Positions 1 through 6,475 of a stretch of 8,758 nucleotides of DNA are shown here, in pieces; positions within the stretch are counted from its first letter, which is position 1; every line of letters starts with the position of its first letter. The notes below the pieces were generated by a model that was given only the letters and a program-made list of their open reading frames with translations, was not told the DNA's origin and searched no databases. Source of the DNA: Rhodospirillales bacterium (GTDB taxonomy: Bacteria > Pseudomonadota > Alphaproteobacteria > Rhodospirillales > Defluviicoccaceae); assembly GCA_026125865.1 (NCBI GenBank), contig JAHCKI010000082.1:1-8758 (forward strand), in the 5' to 3' direction. The translations under genes were made by a program, and so were the position numbers.

Positions 1-117
1 GAAGACTCACGCGACCTCGGCTACGCCGTCGAAGACGTCATCGCTGAATCGCTACGCAACGGCGACATTAAAGGCATTTACGACGCTCATGGCCTGACCT
101 ATCGCCCGCCGGAGTGA
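1..117 (+). CDS. C-terminal end of an upstream protein, possibly a periplasmic solute-binding protein (partial)
   Basis: The first frame is open from base 1 and gives 38 residues before a TGA at 115-117. The tail contains GYAVEDVIAESLRNGDIKGI and ends HGLTYRPPE. A helix followed by a short 'G-I-xx-I-Y-xx-HGL-x-Y-x-PP' ending is typical of the extreme C-terminus of family-3-like periplasmic binding proteins. These include the MoxJ-like, quinoprotein-dehydrogenase-associated ABC-type binding proteins often encoded beside pqq or alcohol dehydrogenase genes. The pqq genes downstream fit that reading. Only 38 residues are visible, so the family call is an inference; the reading frame itself is clear because it ends just before a non-coding gap and has the same codon bias as its neighbours. 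Confidence 0.5.
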   Translation, partial: EDSRDLGYAVEDVIAESLRNGDIKGIYDAHGLTYRPPE

Positions 118-214
118 CCTCGCGAGACATGGAAACCGATATTTTTCGCGTATTCGACTTTTTGCTAGTTGCGGAGCGAGTTTGATGCCTGTATTTGATC
201 GTATTGAGTTTGGT

Positions 215-220
215 TATCAT
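215..220 (+). promoter_or_regulatory. Candidate -10 box (TATCAT) upstream of pqqA
   Basis: The gap 118-266 is clearly more AT-rich than the flanking genes. TATCAT at 215-220 matches the sigma-70 -10 consensus at five of six bases, and a TG lies just upstream at 211-212. No good -35 box sits at 16-18 bases, so this would be a weak or activator-dependent promoter. A start near 227 would give a leader of about 40 nt before pqqA. This rests on pattern matching only. Confidence 0.25.
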
Positions 221-254
221 CTGCAATTGCTAAACCAACATATGGAACCCAAGC

Positions 255-260
255 GGAGGA
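255..260 (+). promoter_or_regulatory. Strong ribosome binding site of pqqA
   Basis: GGAGGA lies 6 bases before the ATG at 267. It is a near-ideal Shine-Dalgarno and supports pqqA as a real gene despite its 26 codons. The other pqq genes have weaker sites and rely on stop/start overlaps, which fits the need for excess precursor peptide. Confidence 0.7.
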
Positions 261-266
261 ACGGTC

Positions 267-347
267 ATGCGGAAATGGAAAAGCCCCAAAGTCGTCGAGA
301 TTGCCGTCGGTATGGAAATCAACAGCTACGCCTGCGCGAAGCTTTAG
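267..347 (+). CDS. pqqA: PQQ precursor peptide PqqA
   Basis: This 26-residue peptide is the ribosomally made substrate from which PQQ is built. Glu and Tyr in a conserved E-x-x-x-Y core are cross-linked by PqqE and excised, and their atoms become the cofactor. The sequence reads M-R-K-W-K-S-P-K at the start, then the hallmark G-M-E-I-N-S-Y, with Glu17 and Tyr21 spaced as required, and ends A-C-A-K-L. Length is within the usual 22-30 residues. The ATG at 267 is fixed by GGAGGA six bases upstream and by the conserved Lys/Trp N-terminus. The gene is first in the pqq operon and is separated from pqqB by 56 bases containing a hairpin. One minor peculiarity is a Cys two residues after the core Tyr and a very short tail. 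The call is firm because of the motif, the size and the position before pqqB. Confidence 0.96.
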   Translation: MRKWKSPKVVEIAVGMEINSYACAKL

Positions 348-368
348 TCGAAGCAGATGGTCCGCTTT

Positions 369-394
369 GCCCCGACTCGGTATAGGATCGGGGC
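369..394 (+). promoter_or_regulatory. Intercistronic hairpin between pqqA and pqqB
   Basis: GCCCCGA (369-375) pairs perfectly with TCGGGGC (388-394) around a 12-base loop. In RNA the stem can extend outward by U-G, U-A and U-G pairs (bases 366-368 with 395-397), reaching the GAGCGG that should act as the pqqB ribosome binding site. There is no T-run, so it is not a classical intrinsic terminator. It could stabilise the 3' end of a short pqqA transcript, cause partial termination, or dampen pqqB translation. All three would raise PqqA peptide over the enzymes. The pairing is seen; the role is inferred. Confidence 0.5.
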
Positions 395-403
395 GAGCGG
401 CCG

Positions 404-1336
404 ATGCTAAGGATCTTGGTTCTCGGTTCGGCTGCGGGAGGCGGCTTCCCCCAGTGGAACTGTAATTGCGAAAACTGCCGGCGGGCGCGTCGAAGCGAGG
501 CGTCGGCCGTGGCCAGAACTCAATCCTCCCTCGCCGTCAGCGCCGATGACGAGCACTGGTTTCTCCTCAATGCGTCGCCCGATCTGGGGCAACAGATTGC
601 CCAGTCGCTGCCTCTGCTTCCCGCTCGCGAACCTCGCCATAGCCCCCTTGCCGGCGTCGTGCTGACCAACGCCGACGTCGATCACATCGCCGGCCTGTTG
701 ACGTTGCGCGAGCGCCAACCTTTGACCATCTACGCGACGCGACGCGTTCACGACGTGCTGGCGAGCAATTCGGTCTTCAACGTGCTGAACCCGGAGGTGG
801 TCAAGCGACAGACGATCGAACTCGAACAAAGCGCCGCGCTGCACCTGCCCGATGGGCGCCCTGCCGGGTTGGCGGTGGAGTTGTTTTCGGTGCCGGGCAA
901 GGTCGCCCTTTTTCTGGAAAACCCGGATGCCGGTCCGAACTTCGGAACGGTTCCGGAAGACACCGTCGGTGCGAAGATCACCGACCAGTCGGACGGACGT
1001 CATTTCTTCTATGTCCCGGGTTGCGCTTCCATGCCTCCGGATTTAGCGAGGCGCCTCAAGGGGGCCCCGCTCGTCTTCTTCGACGGGACCACATGGACCA
1101 ACGACGAGATGCGGACCTCCGGGGTCGGCGAGAAGTCGGGTAGCCGCATGGGTCACATGTGGATGTCGGGGGCCGAAGGCTCTATCGCCGCTTTTTCCGA
1201 TCTAGGCGTCGGCCGTAGGATATTCGTACACATCAACAACACCAATCCGGTTCTGCTTGCCGACACCCCAGAACGCGCCGAAGCCGAGGCCGCCGGCTGG
1301 GAGATCGCCGAGGATGGAATGGACATACGGCTATGA
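404..1336 (+). CDS. pqqB: PQQ biosynthesis protein PqqB (metallo-beta-lactamase fold hydroxylase)
   Basis: PqqB is a cytoplasmic metallo-beta-lactamase-fold protein of PQQ biosynthesis. It is reported to act as an iron-dependent hydroxylase on the cross-linked Glu-Tyr intermediate before PqqC acts. The 310-residue product has the family length and landmarks. The N-terminus is LRILVLGSAAGGGFPQWNC, followed by a Cys cluster (Cys20, Cys22, Cys25) typical of the structural zinc site. The metal-site segment T-N-A-D-V-D-H lies at 88-94. Further on are VPGCASMP, FFDGTTWTNDEM, a G-H-M-W-M-S-G segment and FVHINNTNP near the C-terminus. The start at 404 gives the conserved N-terminus exactly, with a modest GAGCGG nine bases upstream that abuts the intercistronic hairpin. 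The stop overlaps the pqqC start (ATGA), so the two are translationally coupled. Confidence 0.97.
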   Translation: MLRILVLGSAAGGGFPQWNCNCENCRRARRSEASAVARTQSSLAVSADDEHWFLLNASPDLGQQIAQSLPLLPAREPRHSPLAGVVLTNADVDHIAGLLTLRERQPLTIYATRRVHDVLASNSVFNVLNPEVVKRQTIELEQSAALHLPDGRPAGLAVELFSVPGKVALFLENPDAGPNFGTVPEDTVGAKITDQSDGRHFFYVPGCASMPPDLARRLKGAPLVFFDGTTWTNDEMRTSGVGEKSGSRMGHMWMSGAEGSIAAFSDLGVGRRIFVHINNTNPVLLADTPERAEAEAAGWEIAEDGMDIRL

Positions 1337-2070
1337 GCGAGCTGTTGAGCCCCGAAGACCTGGAGAAGCGCTTACGCGAGATCGGCGCCACCCGGTATCA
1401 CAATCTGCACCCGTTCCACGCCCTTCTTCATGGTGGCAAACTGAACCGGGGGCAGGTTCAGGCCTGGGCCCTCAACCGCTATTGCTATCAAACCGCGATC
1501 CCGCGCAAGGACGCGGCGTTGATGAGCCGCCTCACCGACCGCCAGCTTCGCCGGGAGTGGTTGCAGCGTATCCTCGACCACGATGGGTGCGGAGATGATC
1601 CCGGCGGCATCGAGCGTTGGCTTGTCTTGACGGACGGACTTGGACTGGACCGCGCCTATGTCATGTCGATGGAAGGAGCGTTGCCTGCCACCCGCTTCGC
1701 CGTCGAGGCGTACGTGCGCTTTGTCTATGAACGTACCAACCTGGAAGCCATCGCCTCCTCGCTTACCGAATTGTTCGCGCCCAGTATCCACCGCGAGCGC
1801 ATCGCCGGCATGCTGGAGAATTACGGCTTCATCAGCAACGATGTCATGGCCTATTTCCGCAAGCGCTTGACCCAGGCGCCGAGAGACGTGGAGTTCGCCC
1901 TGAGTTACGTCAAGCGCGAGGCCAACACGCCCGAGCGTCAACAGGCCGTGCTCGACGCACTGCGTTTCAAGTGCAATGTGTTGTGGACACAACTGGACGC
2001 GCTTCACTTTGCCTACGTGGAGCCGGGTCTGGTACCGCCGGGCGCGTTCGTGCCGGACGATGTCCGATGA
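1333..2070 (+). CDS. pqqC: Pyrroloquinoline-quinone synthase PqqC
   Basis: PqqC catalyses the last step of PQQ synthesis: ring closure and eight-electron oxidation of AHQQ to PQQ using O2, without a metal or added cofactor. The 245-residue, all-helical protein aligns residue by residue with the known enzyme. Tyr22-His23, Arg49, Gln53, Arg79, His83, Tyr127, His153, Tyr174 and Arg178 are all present, one position lower than in the Klebsiella enzyme, where His84, His154, Tyr175 and Arg179 line the active site. The segment RYHNLHPFH and the run LNRYCYQTAIPRKDAALMSR are family signatures. It should therefore be active. Its ATG overlaps the pqqB stop and its TGA overlaps the pqqD ATG. It is not fused to PqqD, unlike the PqqC/D fusion of Methylobacterium. 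Confidence 0.97.
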   Translation: MSELLSPEDLEKRLREIGATRYHNLHPFHALLHGGKLNRGQVQAWALNRYCYQTAIPRKDAALMSRLTDRQLRREWLQRILDHDGCGDDPGGIERWLVLTDGLGLDRAYVMSMEGALPATRFAVEAYVRFVYERTNLEAIASSLTELFAPSIHRERIAGMLENYGFISNDVMAYFRKRLTQAPRDVEFALSYVKREANTPERQQAVLDALRFKCNVLWTQLDALHFAYVEPGLVPPGAFVPDDVR

Positions 2071-2354
2071 CCGCGCGAAAGGCGGTCAGCGAGAACGACA
2101 AGCCGCGCTTTGCGCCCCATGTTCGCTTCACGTTCGACCGGCGACGGGAACGATGGGTCGTGCTCGCGCCCGAGCGGATGCTGATCCCGGACGAGATCTC
2201 GGTCGAGATCCTGCAACGGTGTACCGGCGAGGCGAGCCTGGCTGGGATCATCGATGCGCTGTCGGGGGAGTTCGACGCTTCACGTGATGAGATCGCCGGC
2301 GATGTACTCGCCCTTGTGCAGGATATGACCGACAAAGGGGTATTGGCGTCATGA
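2067..2354 (+). CDS. pqqD: PqqA-binding chaperone PqqD
   Basis: PqqD is a small RiPP recognition element protein that binds PqqA tightly and presents it to the radical SAM enzyme PqqE. The product is 95 residues, normal for a stand-alone PqqD. It has the expected pattern: a P-R-F-A-P-H-V-R-F strand, RWVVLAPERMLIPDE, then VEILQRCTGEASLAGIIDALSGEF and a C-terminal helix ending DKGVLAS. The ATG at 2067 overlaps the pqqC TGA and gives the conserved N-terminus; an in-frame start further upstream would run into pqqC. The TGA overlaps the pqqE ATG, so PqqD and its partner enzyme are made in tandem. Confidence 0.95.
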   Translation: MTARKAVSENDKPRFAPHVRFTFDRRRERWVVLAPERMLIPDEISVEILQRCTGEASLAGIIDALSGEFDASRDEIAGDVLALVQDMTDKGVLAS

Positions 2355-3502
2355 GCGTAGACCCTCCCCTAGCGCTGCTGGCCGAGGTCACCCACCGTTG
2401 CCCGATGCGCTGCCTCTACTGCTCCAATCCTCTTGCTTTGGAGCCGGCCAGCAACGAACTCGACACCGAGACATGGTGCCGTGTCCTCGACCAGGCGGCG
2501 GATCTGGGCATGCTTCAGGTCCATTTCTCCGGCGGCGAACCGACAGTCCGCAAGGATCTCGAGACTCTGATCGATCACGCCTCGAAACAGGGGCTCTATG
2601 GCAACCTGATCACCTCCGGTGTCCTCCTGGACCGTGACCGCCTGCTTCGGTTCGCCGACGTTGGATTGGAGCATGTCCAGCTCAGCTTCCAGGACACCGA
2701 CGAAGGATGCGGGGATCTCGTCGGCGGGTTCAAGGGGGCGCATGCGAAAAAGCTCGCGGTCGCCCGCTGGATCAAGGAAGCGGGACTGGCGCTGACGCTG
2801 AATGGTGTTATCCACCGCCACAATGCCTCCCGCACCCGCGACATCATCGAACTGGCGGTCGACCTGGGCGCCGGGCGACTGGAGGTTGCCAGCGTTCAGT
2901 ATTACGGGTGGGGTCTCAAGAACCGTGCCTATCTGATGCCGACCATACAGCAGCTCGAAGAGGTGACCGCCGTTGTCGAAGACGCGCGGCAACGGCTCGT
3001 CGGGGTGCTGGCCATCGACTACGTCGTGCCCGACTATTACGCCCGTCTCCCCAAGGCCTGCATGGGGGGATGGGGGCAACGGTTTCTCAACGTGGATCCG
3101 GCGGGTCGCGCCCTCCCCTGTCATGCCGCGCCGACGATCCCGGGCATGTCCTTCGACACGATCTTCGAGCGCAGCTTGGAGGACATCTGGCTCCGTTCGG
3201 ACGCGTTCAACCGCTTCCGCGGGACCGCTTGGATGCCGGAGCCCTGCGCCTCATGCGACCACCGCGAAATCGACTGGGGCGGTTGCCGGTGTCAGGCGTT
3301 GGCGCTGACCGGTGACGCCGCCAATGTGGACCCCGTATGCCAAAGGTCCCCCTATCATGAGGACGTGCGCTCTATGGCCGAGTCCGAAGCCTCGGCTGCG
3401 ACCGAGTCCTTCGTCTACAGGGGTGATCCGGGAAGAACGAAAGCTCAGCGGGAACAGAAAACGGCTGGGGCAATGGGATATGTTCAAGGCTCTGATCGTT
3501 GA
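2351..3502 (+). CDS. pqqE: PqqA peptide cyclase PqqE (radical SAM/SPASM)
   Basis: PqqE uses S-adenosylmethionine and iron-sulfur clusters to form the carbon-carbon bond between Glu and Tyr of PqqA, the first step of PQQ formation. The 383-residue product has the radical SAM CxxxCxxC at Cys17, Cys21 and Cys24, with the GGEP motif at 61-64. The C-terminal SPASM domain carries Cys237, Cys257, Cys299, Cys302, Asp308, Cys312, Cys314 and Cys330. The spacing of Cys299/Cys302/Asp308/Cys312/Cys314/Cys330 matches the auxiliary-cluster ligands of Methylobacterium PqqE with a constant offset, including the unusual aspartate ligand. All metal sites are therefore intact. The start overlaps the pqqD stop (ATGA). 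The last 23 bases overlap the start of the response regulator gene in another frame. Confidence 0.97.
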   Translation: MSVDPPLALLAEVTHRCPMRCLYCSNPLALEPASNELDTETWCRVLDQAADLGMLQVHFSGGEPTVRKDLETLIDHASKQGLYGNLITSGVLLDRDRLLRFADVGLEHVQLSFQDTDEGCGDLVGGFKGAHAKKLAVARWIKEAGLALTLNGVIHRHNASRTRDIIELAVDLGAGRLEVASVQYYGWGLKNRAYLMPTIQQLEEVTAVVEDARQRLVGVLAIDYVVPDYYARLPKACMGGWGQRFLNVDPAGRALPCHAAPTIPGMSFDTIFERSLEDIWLRSDAFNRFRGTAWMPEPCASCDHREIDWGGCRCQALALTGDAANVDPVCQRSPYHEDVRSMAESEASAATESFVYRGDPGRTKAQREQKTAGAMGYVQGSDR

Positions 3503-4139
3503 CGACCATCCCCTGTTTCGGAATGCCCTGCGTCAGGTTATCGGCAGCCTGTTCGGCGATTCCCATGAGATCCTGGAGGCCGGCACCGTCGACGAAGCCG
3601 AGTCCCTCGTCGGCGGACATGCCGATCAGGATCTTGATGTCATCTTGCTGGACCTTCATCTGCCCGGATCCAATGGGTTCTCCTGCTTGATCGAGCTTCG
3701 CAATCGGGCGCCGTCGGTGCCGATCATCGTCGTTTCAGCCTCCGCTTCCGGCGATGTCATCCGTGACTCGTTGACCTACGGCGCATCCGGCTTCATCCCG
3801 AAATCCTTTTCCTCCGATGGCATTCGCGACGCCCTGCAACGGGTCATTTCCGGGCAGCTATTCATGCCGCCGGTCGGTGGATTCGCCGACCCCTACACCG
3901 CGGGCAACGCCGGAAAGGCCCACGCGGACGAGCCGAAACTGTCGGCTCTCACCCACGGAGAGCTTCGTGTTCTCGAGTTGTTGGCCAAGGGAAAGGCTAA
4001 TAAAATCATCGCCTTCGAACTCGGCATCAAGGAATCCACGGTCAAGGCGCACGTGACGGCGATCCTGCGCAAGTTGGGCGTCCACAGCCGCACCCAGGCC
4101 GTACTTGCGGCCCGTGAACTCGGCTTCCGGAGCGCCTGA
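3480..4139 (+). CDS. NarL/LuxR-family response regulator, ErbR/AgmR-like
   Basis: This is a two-component response regulator that would bind DNA after phosphorylation. The N-terminal receiver (about 1-125) has the acidic pair Asp8-Asp9, phosphoacceptor Asp58 in LLDLHLPG, Ser86 in VVSAS and Lys108. A LuxR-type helix-turn-helix (about 154-219) reads LTHGELRVLELLAKGKANKI then KESTVKAHVTAILRKLGVHS. The opening MFKALIVDDHPLFRNALRQVI and the QLFMPP linker resemble ErbR/AgmR, which activates genes for PQQ-dependent ethanol oxidation in Pseudomonas. I chose ATG 3480 because the receiver begins there; starts further upstream would add non-receiver sequence read from pqqE. It has no strong ribosome binding site and begins 23 bases inside pqqE, so it is probably translated by coupling and co-transcribed with pqq. 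The likely partner kinase lies convergently downstream. The regulator class is firm; the ErbR orthology is probable. Confidence 0.9.
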   Translation: MFKALIVDDHPLFRNALRQVIGSLFGDSHEILEAGTVDEAESLVGGHADQDLDVILLDLHLPGSNGFSCLIELRNRAPSVPIIVVSASASGDVIRDSLTYGASGFIPKSFSSDGIRDALQRVISGQLFMPPVGGFADPYTAGNAGKAHADEPKLSALTHGELRVLELLAKGKANKIIAFELGIKESTVKAHVTAILRKLGVHSRTQAVLAARELGFRSA

Positions 4140-4201
4140 AGGACCGTCGACGTCTTGGCGTCTCGATTTCGGCATTGACCACGACCGGGTGACGGCGTTT
4201 C

Positions 4202-6475
4202 TCAGATCAGCAGGTGCGACATCAGGGCACGCAGTTTCGCGGGCTTGACCGGCTTCTGAAGCAAATGCAGCCCCCTGTCCTGCACCAGCTTCATGACCCC
4301 ATCGCTGCGATCCGCGGTAATGATGATCGCAGGCGTTGGGTGGTTGTGGGCGCCTCGAATGCTTTCAATGAATTCCACACCATTGGGTCCGTCGCCGATA
4401 TGGAAGTCGGCGATAACCAGGTCGGGGACACGGCCGGTTTCGCAAAACCGATGGCGGCCGGTCGATGCGCAGTTTGCCGTAACAACCTCGCATCCCCAAC
4501 CGACGAGCAGTTCCCGCATGCCGCTAAGAACCGTCTCCTCGTTCTCGATAACGGCAACAAACGAACCGGCGACGGCATCGTCGAAATCCAGGTAACCGGA
4601 GTCCCGCGGCTCGACTTGGGGAGGCTGAGAGCTGATGGGGACCTCGATCCTGAAATTGGAACCCTTGCCGAGCGTCGACGTCACCTCGATCGGGTGATCG
4701 AGCGTTCGAGCGATGCGCTGAACGATGGCGAGGCCGAGACCGAAGTTCTTTTCCTGAAAATGGCTGGGTGCGCCGAGTTGACGGAACTCCTCAAATATCT
4801 CCCCCAAGTGATGCTCGGGAATGCCCACGCCCGTATCGCACACCTCGATGCGAAGGCGGCCGTTGCGCCACCGGCATCCAAGCAGGACGCGGCCGGATGG
4901 CGTATAGCGAATGGCGTTGCTGAGCAGGTTGCGCAAGACTCTGCCCAGTAAGCCGGGGTCGGACCGAACGACGGCGTGACAAGGCAGAACCCGCAAACCG
5001 AGGCCAGCCTCCCTCGCCATGGGCTCATACTCGTGCCTGAGAACATGCAGGAGGTCGTCGATACTGAAGTCAACCGCATTGACGGCTATCCCGCCGGCAT
5101 CGAGTCTGGAGATATCCAGCAAGGCACCCAGGAGGCCCTCGACGCTTTTCAGCGCCCCGTCTATTTGCGCAACGATCTCGCCTTCCTTGTCCGACAAATT
5201 CCGTTCGGACAAGGCAGTCACGAACAGACGGGCGGCGTTGAGCGGCTGCAACAGGTCATGGCTGGCGGCGGCCAGGAACCTGGTCTTGCTGATATTGGCC
5301 TCCTCGGCCTGGGCCTTGGCGATACGGATGGCTTCCTCGGCGCGTGTCCGTTCCAGGATCTCTTGACGAAGCTGGGCATTGAGTTCGCTGAGTTCGGCCG
5401 TTCGCGCGTGTACGCGCCGCTCGAGATGCACCTTGGCATCACGAAGCTGATCAGCGGCCTCATTGCGATCGGTGACATCGGTATAAGTCGTGACGAAGCC
5501 ACCCCCGGGCATGGGCCGACGGCTGATCTCCAATACGCGTCCGTTCGTCAGAACTTGCTCTGTCTGATAAGAAATATGATTTTGAACCGCCTCCAAACGG
5601 GCTTCGACGGCATCATTTCCTTTCTCGCCGTAGTCCCCGCGTAGTGCCCGAAATCTCAGATACTCGTCGAATGAAACGTTTTGGCGGACGAGGTTGTCCG
5701 GCAAGTCCAGGAGATCCTTGAAGCGGTCGTTCCAGGCCACAAGGCGCAAGTGCTTATCGAACACCGAAACGCCTTGGGCAAGGTTGTCCAGCGTCGCCTG
5801 CAACAGGACCGACTTCTCCCGCAGTTCCTGTTCGCGGCGCTTCGTTTCACTCAGCTTGATGTCACTGATGTCGGTGTAGATACCGACGGACCCACCGTCC
5901 TCCGTCGATCGCTCGCGGATTTGCAGCCACTGCCGGGTCTTCAGGGCGACGACGATGGACGTTCGCGGCTTGCGGCGCCGATGAAGTCGGCTCCGCAGCC
6001 ATTTGCAGAATTGCCCATCGGCGTCTACGACCAGGCCGCTATCCAATGTCCATCGTGCCAAGTCCTTGCGTGATGCGCCGGGAACCGCAACGTCAGCTAT
6101 ACCGGGCCACAGTTCCAGGAACTTGGTGTTGCAGAGCACGAGCCTGTCGTCCCGATCGAAATGAATGAACCCTTCCGAGATGCTCTCGACGGCTTCCATG
6201 AGGCGCGTCTGGGCGGCATCCGTCTGGGCCTTTGCGATCGACAGTTGACGGTTGGCGTCTTCCAGTTCGTGAAACGCCGTCTCCAGGGTCTCCGTGCGTT
6301 GGCGAACCTTGTCTTCAAGAACAACCGCCGTTTGAAACAGGCTGTACGCATGTCCTTGGTAGTCGATGCCGCGTTCCACCTGGTCCATCAGGACTTGAAT
6401 GATCTTTTGCAGCTTGCCCGTTTCCAGGTCCGGATTGCCGTGACCGAAAAGGTGGGCGCTCACGCTATCACTCAC
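4202..6475 (-). CDS. Soluble hybrid histidine kinase (PAS-PAS-HisKA-HATPase-REC), NahK/ErcS'-like
   Basis: This is a 757-residue cytoplasmic sensor kinase with no membrane segment. An N-terminal helical region (about 10-90) with LQKIIQVLMDQVERG and FQTAVVLEDKVRQRTETLE is typical of kinases paired with FIST proteins. Two PAS domains follow (about 90-207 and 222-337), then a long coiled coil (338-397). HisKA has the phospho-accepting His406 in A-S-H-D-L-L-Q-P-L. The ATPase domain has the N-box (Asn516, Asn520), D-T-G-V-G-I from Asp547, and GLGLAIV near 578. The C-terminal receiver has Asp690 and Lys741, but its acidic pocket reads I-E-N-E instead of two aspartates. I chose GTG 6475 because it overlaps the FIST stop as GTGAGTGA. 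The frame stays open upstream to 6559, but that part is low-complexity Pro/Ser/Ala and lies inside the FIST gene. Homologues NahK and ErcS' act in NO signalling, biofilm control and ethanol oxidation. Its target could be the convergent regulator at 3480-4139. Confidence 0.92.
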   Translation of the reverse strand: MSDSVSAHLFGHGNPDLETGKLQKIIQVLMDQVERGIDYQGHAYSLFQTAVVLEDKVRQRTETLETAFHELEDANRQLSIAKAQTDAAQTRLMEAVESISEGFIHFDRDDRLVLCNTKFLELWPGIADVAVPGASRKDLARWTLDSGLVVDADGQFCKWLRSRLHRRRKPRTSIVVALKTRQWLQIRERSTEDGGSVGIYTDISDIKLSETKRREQELREKSVLLQATLDNLAQGVSVFDKHLRLVAWNDRFKDLLDLPDNLVRQNVSFDEYLRFRALRGDYGEKGNDAVEARLEAVQNHISYQTEQVLTNGRVLEISRRPMPGGGFVTTYTDVTDRNEAADQLRDAKVHLERRVHARTAELSELNAQLRQEILERTRAEEAIRIAKAQAEEANISKTRFLAAASHDLLQPLNAARLFVTALSERNLSDKEGEIVAQIDGALKSVEGLLGALLDISRLDAGGIAVNAVDFSIDDLLHVLRHEYEPMAREAGLGLRVLPCHAVVRSDPGLLGRVLRNLLSNAIRYTPSGRVLLGCRWRNGRLRIEVCDTGVGIPEHHLGEIFEEFRQLGAPSHFQEKNFGLGLAIVQRIARTLDHPIEVTSTLGKGSNFRIEVPISSQPPQVEPRDSGYLDFDDAVAGSFVAVIENEETVLSGMRELLVGWGCEVVTANCASTGRHRFCETGRVPDLVIADFHIGDGPNGVEFIESIRGAHNHPTPAIIITADRSDGVMKLVQDRGLHLLQKPVKPAKLRALMSHLLI

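Noticed and set aside
182..385. 67-codon plus-strand frame from TTG 182 covering pqqA
   Set aside because: It runs in a different frame through pqqA, whose E-x-x-x-Y core and strong ribosome binding site are clear. It has no recognisable product.
407..1003. Minus-strand frame (198 codons) opposite pqqB
   Set aside because: Antisense shadow of a well-supported gene, with no recognisable product.
1372..2007. Minus-strand frame (211 codons) opposite pqqC
   Set aside because: Antisense shadow; the plus strand encodes a complete PqqC with all active-site residues.
2369..3124. Long minus-strand frame (251 codons) opposite pqqE
   Set aside because: A shadow caused by GC-biased codon use in pqqE; the predicted protein has no family features and no ribosome binding site was apparent.
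3312..3479. Longer response regulator starting at 3312
   Set aside because: This would add 56 residues read out of frame from pqqE ahead of a receiver that starts properly at Met 3480.
4140..4201. Bidirectional terminator between the convergent regulator and kinase genes
   Set aside because: Only a four-base stem (GACG/CGTC) with a mismatched surround and no T-run on either strand; not enough to call.
4214..4951. Plus-strand frame (245 codons) opposite the kinase
   Set aside because: The minus strand encodes intact receiver and ATPase domains here; the plus-strand product resembles nothing.
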